A stretch of 15,884 nucleotides of DNA from Chloroflexota bacterium. Its GTDB lineage: Bacteria; Chloroflexota; Limnocylindria; QHBO01. Each line of letters opens with the position of its first letter. The stretch's first letter is position 1. A program made the position numbers and the translations under genes. Of the stretch, positions 13,281 through 15,884 are shown one piece after another. Below the pieces are notes generated by a model, which searched no databases, was not told where the DNA came from, and saw nothing but the letters and a program-made list of their open reading frames with translations. The DNA is taken from the NCBI GenBank assembly GCA_024636135.1, contig JAGXHP010000128.1, forward strand, positions 1 through 15,884, in the 5' to 3' direction.

Positions 13281-13658
13281 GAGCGGCGGTGACTCCTGAG
13301 TGACAACCGGAATGTTGACCGATTGGGTCCCCGAGTCTATCCGATGGGGCCGCACTCCCGAACCATGCGAACCTGGGCGCACGGACTGACGCGCGGTCGC
13401 GTCTCCGCAGTCGCGGCCGGGCACCTTGGACTGCACGTCGACGGTTCCGCGACGGCATCCCGGCCCTTGGACGCCGAACGACCTATTGCTCGGTGGATTT
13501 GAGAACGACCGATCGGCGGCCAGAAGCGCTCCCGGCATGACCTGGGGGTAATGGTCGCAGCGGGAGTCGATGTCGCCCCGTCATTGGTAAGACTCGGGGG
13601 ATATACCGCCGAACGAACGGCAGGCGAACCGAACCCGAGCCGGAGCCGATGACCGGAC
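13281..13658 (-). other. 378-base gene-free leader between recO and glyS
   Basis: No convincing gene lies here; the open frames have no recognisable protein content. Because glyS lies downstream I looked for a T-box leader on the minus strand. CGGAACC near 13442-13448 matches the TGGNACC core only partly, and the rest of the conserved T-box is missing. A weak -10-like TAGACT (minus strand, near 13335-13340) and TATATC (near 13600) are the only promoter-like signals. The stretch probably holds the glyS promoter, but I cannot place it. Confidence 0.5.
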
Positions 13659-14456
13659 TCAGCCCACCTCCACGACGCCTGCCGATACCTCGCGGGCGGC
13701 GACCTCGTCGAGGAAGTCGCGGGAACGAAGCTCGCGCTCGAGGACCACGGAGACGGCGCCATGGAGCAGGCGCTCGATCTCGCGCTGGACGGCGACCTCG
13801 AGGTGCAGCCGCAGGACGCCGGCGAGCGGCGAGCGCTGGAGATGTCGCATCACCTTCAGCGCTGCGACCGAGACCGGTCGCGCTCCGTGGCTGGCATGCG
13901 CGCACTGCGGGCACAGCACGCCGCCCGCCGCTGGCGAAAACGCGTTGCCGGCCGGCTCGATGGTCGCGCCGCACTCGAGGCAGCGCGTCAGCTCAGGCCG
14001 AAAGCCCATGGCGTCAAGGAGTGCCAGCTCGAACCAGCGTGCCACGACCTCACGCGGGACGGCGGCGCCGGCGTCCAGCGCGGAGAGCGATTGCGCCAGG
14101 AGGCGGAAGGCCTCGTGCGAATCGGCGGCGCCCTCGCAGAACCGGTCCGCCAGCTCGATCACATACCACGCGGTGGCCGTCGAGTGGAGGTCGTTGCGCA
14201 GGCCGAGATGCGGATCCTCGAGCGACGACGAGGTGACGACGTCGAAGGTCCGGCCGACCGCCAGCACGAGCTGCACGTCACTGAACGGCTCGAGCGCGCC
14301 ACCGATGCGCGATCGTGTGCGTCGGACCCCCTTGGCGATGACGCGCAGCTTGCCGAGGCGCGGCGTGAGCACGGTGAGGACCCGGTCGGCCTCGCCCAGG
14401 TTCATCGTGCGCAGCACGATGGCCTCGGTCTTGTAGACGCGCGGTCGCGGGCTCAT
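13659..14456 (-). CDS. recO: DNA repair protein RecO
   Basis: RecO works with RecF and RecR to load RecA on SSB-coated single-stranded DNA during gap repair. The 265-residue product has the N-terminal OB-fold (YKTEAIVLRTMNLGEADRVL, then LTPRLGKLRVIAKGVRRTRS) and, after the helical part, a zinc-binding pair: C159-x2-C162 (CLECG) and C182-x2-C185 (CPQC). Length is normal for the family. ATG 14456 has no clear ribosome site. The recO-glyS neighbourhood is common in many bacteria. It is divergent from the prenyl synthase gene across a 77-base spacer. Confidence 0.95.
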   Translation of the reverse strand: MSPRPRVYKTEAIVLRTMNLGEADRVLTVLTPRLGKLRVIAKGVRRTRSRIGGALEPFSDVQLVLAVGRTFDVVTSSSLEDPHLGLRNDLHSTATAWYVIELADRFCEGAADSHEAFRLLAQSLSALDAGAAVPREVVARWFELALLDAMGFRPELTRCLECGATIEPAGNAFSPAAGGVLCPQCAHASHGARPVSVAALKVMRHLQRSPLAGVLRLHLEVAVQREIERLLHGAVSVVLERELRSRDFLDEVAAREVSAGVVEVG

Positions 14457-14465
14457 CGGGACGTG

Positions 14466-14483
14466 ATGTAGAACTTGCTACAT
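14466..14483. promoter_or_regulatory. Inverted repeat, possible operator, in the recO/prenyl-synthase spacer
   Basis: ATGTAG, a six-base centre aacttg, and CTACAT make an 18-bp interrupted palindrome with perfect 6-bp arms. It begins ten bases upstream of the recO ATG. It overlaps the -35 of the predicted plus-strand promoter. The form suits a dimeric helix-turn-helix regulator; the regulator is not in the window. Confidence 0.45.
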
Positions 14484-14503
14484 ACGCGTATCATGATCAT
14501 GAT
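14475..14503 (+). promoter_or_regulatory. Predicted promoter of the prenyl diphosphate synthase gene
   Basis: TTGCTA (14475-14480, 4 of 6 to the -35 consensus) and CATGAT (14498-14503, 4 of 6 to the -10 consensus) are exactly 17 bases apart. The start of transcription would be near 14510, giving a leader of about 24 bases before ATG 14534. Both hexamers fall within inverted repeats, so a bound regulator would probably block the promoter. Confidence 0.35.
14490..14503. promoter_or_regulatory. Perfect 14-bp palindrome in the recO/prenyl-synthase spacer
   Basis: ATCATGATCATGAT equals its own reverse complement over all 14 bases and covers the predicted -10 of the plus-strand promoter. It lies six bases past the neighbouring inverted repeat. 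Both are AT-rich within a GC-rich spacer, which favours function over chance. Confidence 0.5.
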
Positions 14504-14533
14504 GCCGATCTTCCCGCTGCCCAGCCTCGCGCC

Positions 14534-15628
14534 ATGACCCGGCTGCTCGAGGAGGTCGGGTACCCTTCCGGCGTGGACATCAGGACCGAGTTTAGCCGCA
14601 TCCTGGCCGACATCGAGACCGAGATGTCGAGCGTCCTCGACGAGCGCGACGGGCACGCTCGATCGCTGTACGAAATGCTCTCGTACCACCTCGGCCTGGA
14701 CGGCGATGCGAGCGTTCGGGGCAAGCGCCTGCGCCCCCTGCTCGGCGCCCTGGCCTACCAGTCCCTCACGGGCGACTATCGGCCGGCACTGCCCGGCGCC
14801 GCGGCGGTAGAGCTCGGCCACAACTTCAGCCTAGTTCACGATGACATCGAGGATGCCGACCTCGAGCGCCGTCATCGGCCCACGCTCTGGGCCATCTGGG
14901 GGATTCCGCTGGCCATCAATGCCGGCGATGCCCTCTTCGCCCTGTCGCGCCTGGCCCTGTATCGGCTGCTCGACGAATTCAGCGAGACGCGCGTCCTGGC
15001 GCTCATGCGGATCTACGACGAAACTTGCCTGGCGCTGTGCGAGGGGCAGTACCTGGATATCAGCTTCGAGCGTCGCGCCGATGTCACCGTCGATGCCTAC
15101 CTCGAGATGATCGGGCGCAAGACGGCGGCGCTGCTCGCCGCATCGGTCCAGGCGGGCGCCATCCTGGCGACGGACGACGCGGACGTGATTGAAGCCTATC
15201 GGCGGTTCGGCTACGACCTCGGCATGGCGTTCCAGATGGCCGATGACGTGAAGGGCACCTTCTGGAACTCGACGGAGTCCGGCAAGCCGGAGGCCGGCGA
15301 CGTGCGCAAGCGGAAGAAGACGCTGCCGATCGTATGGGCGCTCCAGCATGCCTCCGCCGAGAACCGCGAGCGGCTCGCCGTGATCTACCACGCCGGCGTG
15401 CGCGCCACCGATGGAGGTGGCCCGGAGCCACAGGCGGCGCGCCAGATGACGGACGACGAGGTGGCCGAGGTGCTCTCGCTTCTCGAGGAGAGCGGAGCCC
15501 GTGAGCACGCCCTGGTGGAGGCTCGGCGGTACCGTGACCGAGCTCTCGATCGCCTCGAGACGCTCCCCTGTCTGCCCGAAGGCAAGCGCGAGCTTGCCGC
15601 CCTCGTCCGCTCGGTGATCGCCGCCTAG
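14534..15628 (+). CDS. Polyprenyl (isoprenyl) diphosphate synthase, trans type
   Basis: The 364-residue enzyme condenses isopentenyl diphosphate with an allylic diphosphate to give a longer isoprenoid (FPP/GGPP class or longer). GKRLRP (63-68) binds substrate; the first Asp-rich motif is DDIED (103-107) in HNFSLVHDDIED, followed by RRHRPTLW. GQYLDISFE (171-179), GRKTAALLAASVQAG and the second motif DDVKG (237-241) in AFQMADDVKG complete the site. The last Asp of the second motif is Gly, as in the actinobacterial-style DDLLG group, and GDVRKRKKTLPIVWAL follows as expected there. Phe98, five residues before DDIED, hints at a short to medium product. ATG 14534 has no ribosome site; GTG 14573 is a possible alternative. 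No carotenoid, quinone or hopanoid gene is in the window to fix the pathway. Confidence 0.93.
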   Translation: MTRLLEEVGYPSGVDIRTEFSRILADIETEMSSVLDERDGHARSLYEMLSYHLGLDGDASVRGKRLRPLLGALAYQSLTGDYRPALPGAAAVELGHNFSLVHDDIEDADLERRHRPTLWAIWGIPLAINAGDALFALSRLALYRLLDEFSETRVLALMRIYDETCLALCEGQYLDISFERRADVTVDAYLEMIGRKTAALLAASVQAGAILATDDADVIEAYRRFGYDLGMAFQMADDVKGTFWNSTESGKPEAGDVRKRKKTLPIVWALQHASAENRERLAVIYHAGVRATDGGGPEPQAARQMTDDEVAEVLSLLEESGAREHALVEARRYRDRALDRLETLPCLPEGKRELAALVRSVIAA

Positions 15629-15661
15629 CCGATCGCCGCCCGTCGCCGGCGCGCAGGCAAC

Positions 15662-15884
15662 TCAGGCATGGTTCGGCGGGACGTCCTCATTCGGAGACGC
15701 GCCGGCCTCGACGTCCTCGGCGGACGAGACTCGGGCTCGCGACGCCATGACCCGTGCCACGCGGCGAGGCTCCGCGGCCTCGACCTGCAGCTCGACCCCG
15801 TCGCGGAAGGCCAGCTGCGCCCCGGGCAGCGGGATGCGACCGACGCGGTGCACCACGAATCCCCCGACGGTGTCGTACGCGTCC
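15662..15884 (-). CDS. CorC/HlyC-family transporter-associated protein, C-terminal end (cut by window edge)
   Basis: About 74 C-terminal residues are visible; the rest lies beyond the right edge. DAYDTVGGFVVHRVGRIPLPG followed by FRDGVELQVEAAEPRRVARVMASR matches the CorC_HlyC (transporter-associated) domain, which in full-length members follows CBS domains and often a DUF21 (CNNM-like) membrane domain. Such proteins are linked to Mg2+/Co2+ transport or tolerance; the older name hemolysin C is misleading. An acidic tail SAEDVEAGASPNEDVPPNHA ends the chain. It converges with the prenyl synthase across a 33-base spacer. Confidence 0.88.
   Translation of the reverse strand, partial: DAYDTVGGFVVHRVGRIPLPGAQLAFRDGVELQVEAAEPRRVARVMASRARVSSAEDVEAGASPNEDVPPNHA

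Noticed and set aside
13400..13460. T-box leader for glyS
   Set aside because: Only CGGAACC partly matches the TGGNACC core; the rest of the 14-base T-box, the specifier loop and an antiterminator/terminator pair were not found by eye.
13281..13538. An 86-codon upstream extension of the glyS frame
   Set aside because: It has no resemblance to the start of glycyl-tRNA synthetases and reads like random GC-rich frame; the conserved part begins just after GTG 13280.
15616..15640. Direct repeat GATCGCCGCC twice, 15 bases apart, at the prenyl-synthase stop
   Set aside because: Short, GC-rich and partly in coding sequence; probably chance. No terminator-like hairpin with a T-tract was found there.

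Overview
This window is a GC-rich (visually about 65-67 percent), gene-dense stretch of bacterial chromosome. I see no insertion sequence, integrase, phage gene, CRISPR array, tRNA or rRNA. GTG and TTG starts are common, and the housekeeping genes (dnaG, hppA, ppdK, glyS, recO, a prenyl diphosphate synthase, a CorC/HlyC protein) point to a Gram-positive-like or Chloroflexota-type bacterium. My best guess is an uncultured Chloroflexota lineage of the Limnocylindria/Ellin6529 kind. That is inference from composition, synteny and protein style, not from a search.

Layout, left to right. Positions 1-424 (-) hold the 5' part of dnaG, cut by the window edge. Divergent from it, 558-2700 (+) carries three genes: a diverged ECF-type sigma factor, a translationally coupled zinc-type (HxxxCxxC) anti-sigma factor with one membrane span and a Pro/Ser/Thr-rich outer tail, and a second membrane-anchored Pro-rich stalk protein ending in a Cys-framed Asp-rich metal-binding-like motif. 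They meet a long minus-strand block head-on. In its transcription order, right to left, that block is recO (13659-14456), glyS (11913-13280), a TPR protein (11136-11903), an AAC(2')-type aminoglycoside N-acetyltransferase (10588-11139), a secreted beta-propeller/Ig-like/carbohydrate-binding-like protein (7992-10496), ppdK (4980-7907) and hppA (2697-4799). Divergent from recO is a polyprenyl diphosphate synthase (14534-15628, +), and the window closes with the C-terminal end of a CorC/HlyC-family protein (15662-15884, -).

Functional themes. (1) ppdK and hppA both handle pyrophosphate. In the PEP-forming direction PPDK releases PPi, and the membrane pyrophosphatase turns PPi hydrolysis into an ion gradient. 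(2) glyS, the TPR gene and the acetyltransferase are tightly packed (9-nt gap, then a 4-nt overlap), so an antibiotic-acetyltransferase homologue appears to be co-expressed with a tRNA synthetase. (3) The sigma/anti-sigma/stalk set looks like a small cell-surface signalling module and is the least-described system here. (4) The recO/prenyl-synthase divergent promoter holds two perfect inverted repeats that look like regulator sites.

The only gene-free stretch over 300 bases is 13281-13658, the glyS leader. I could not assign anything to it with confidence.
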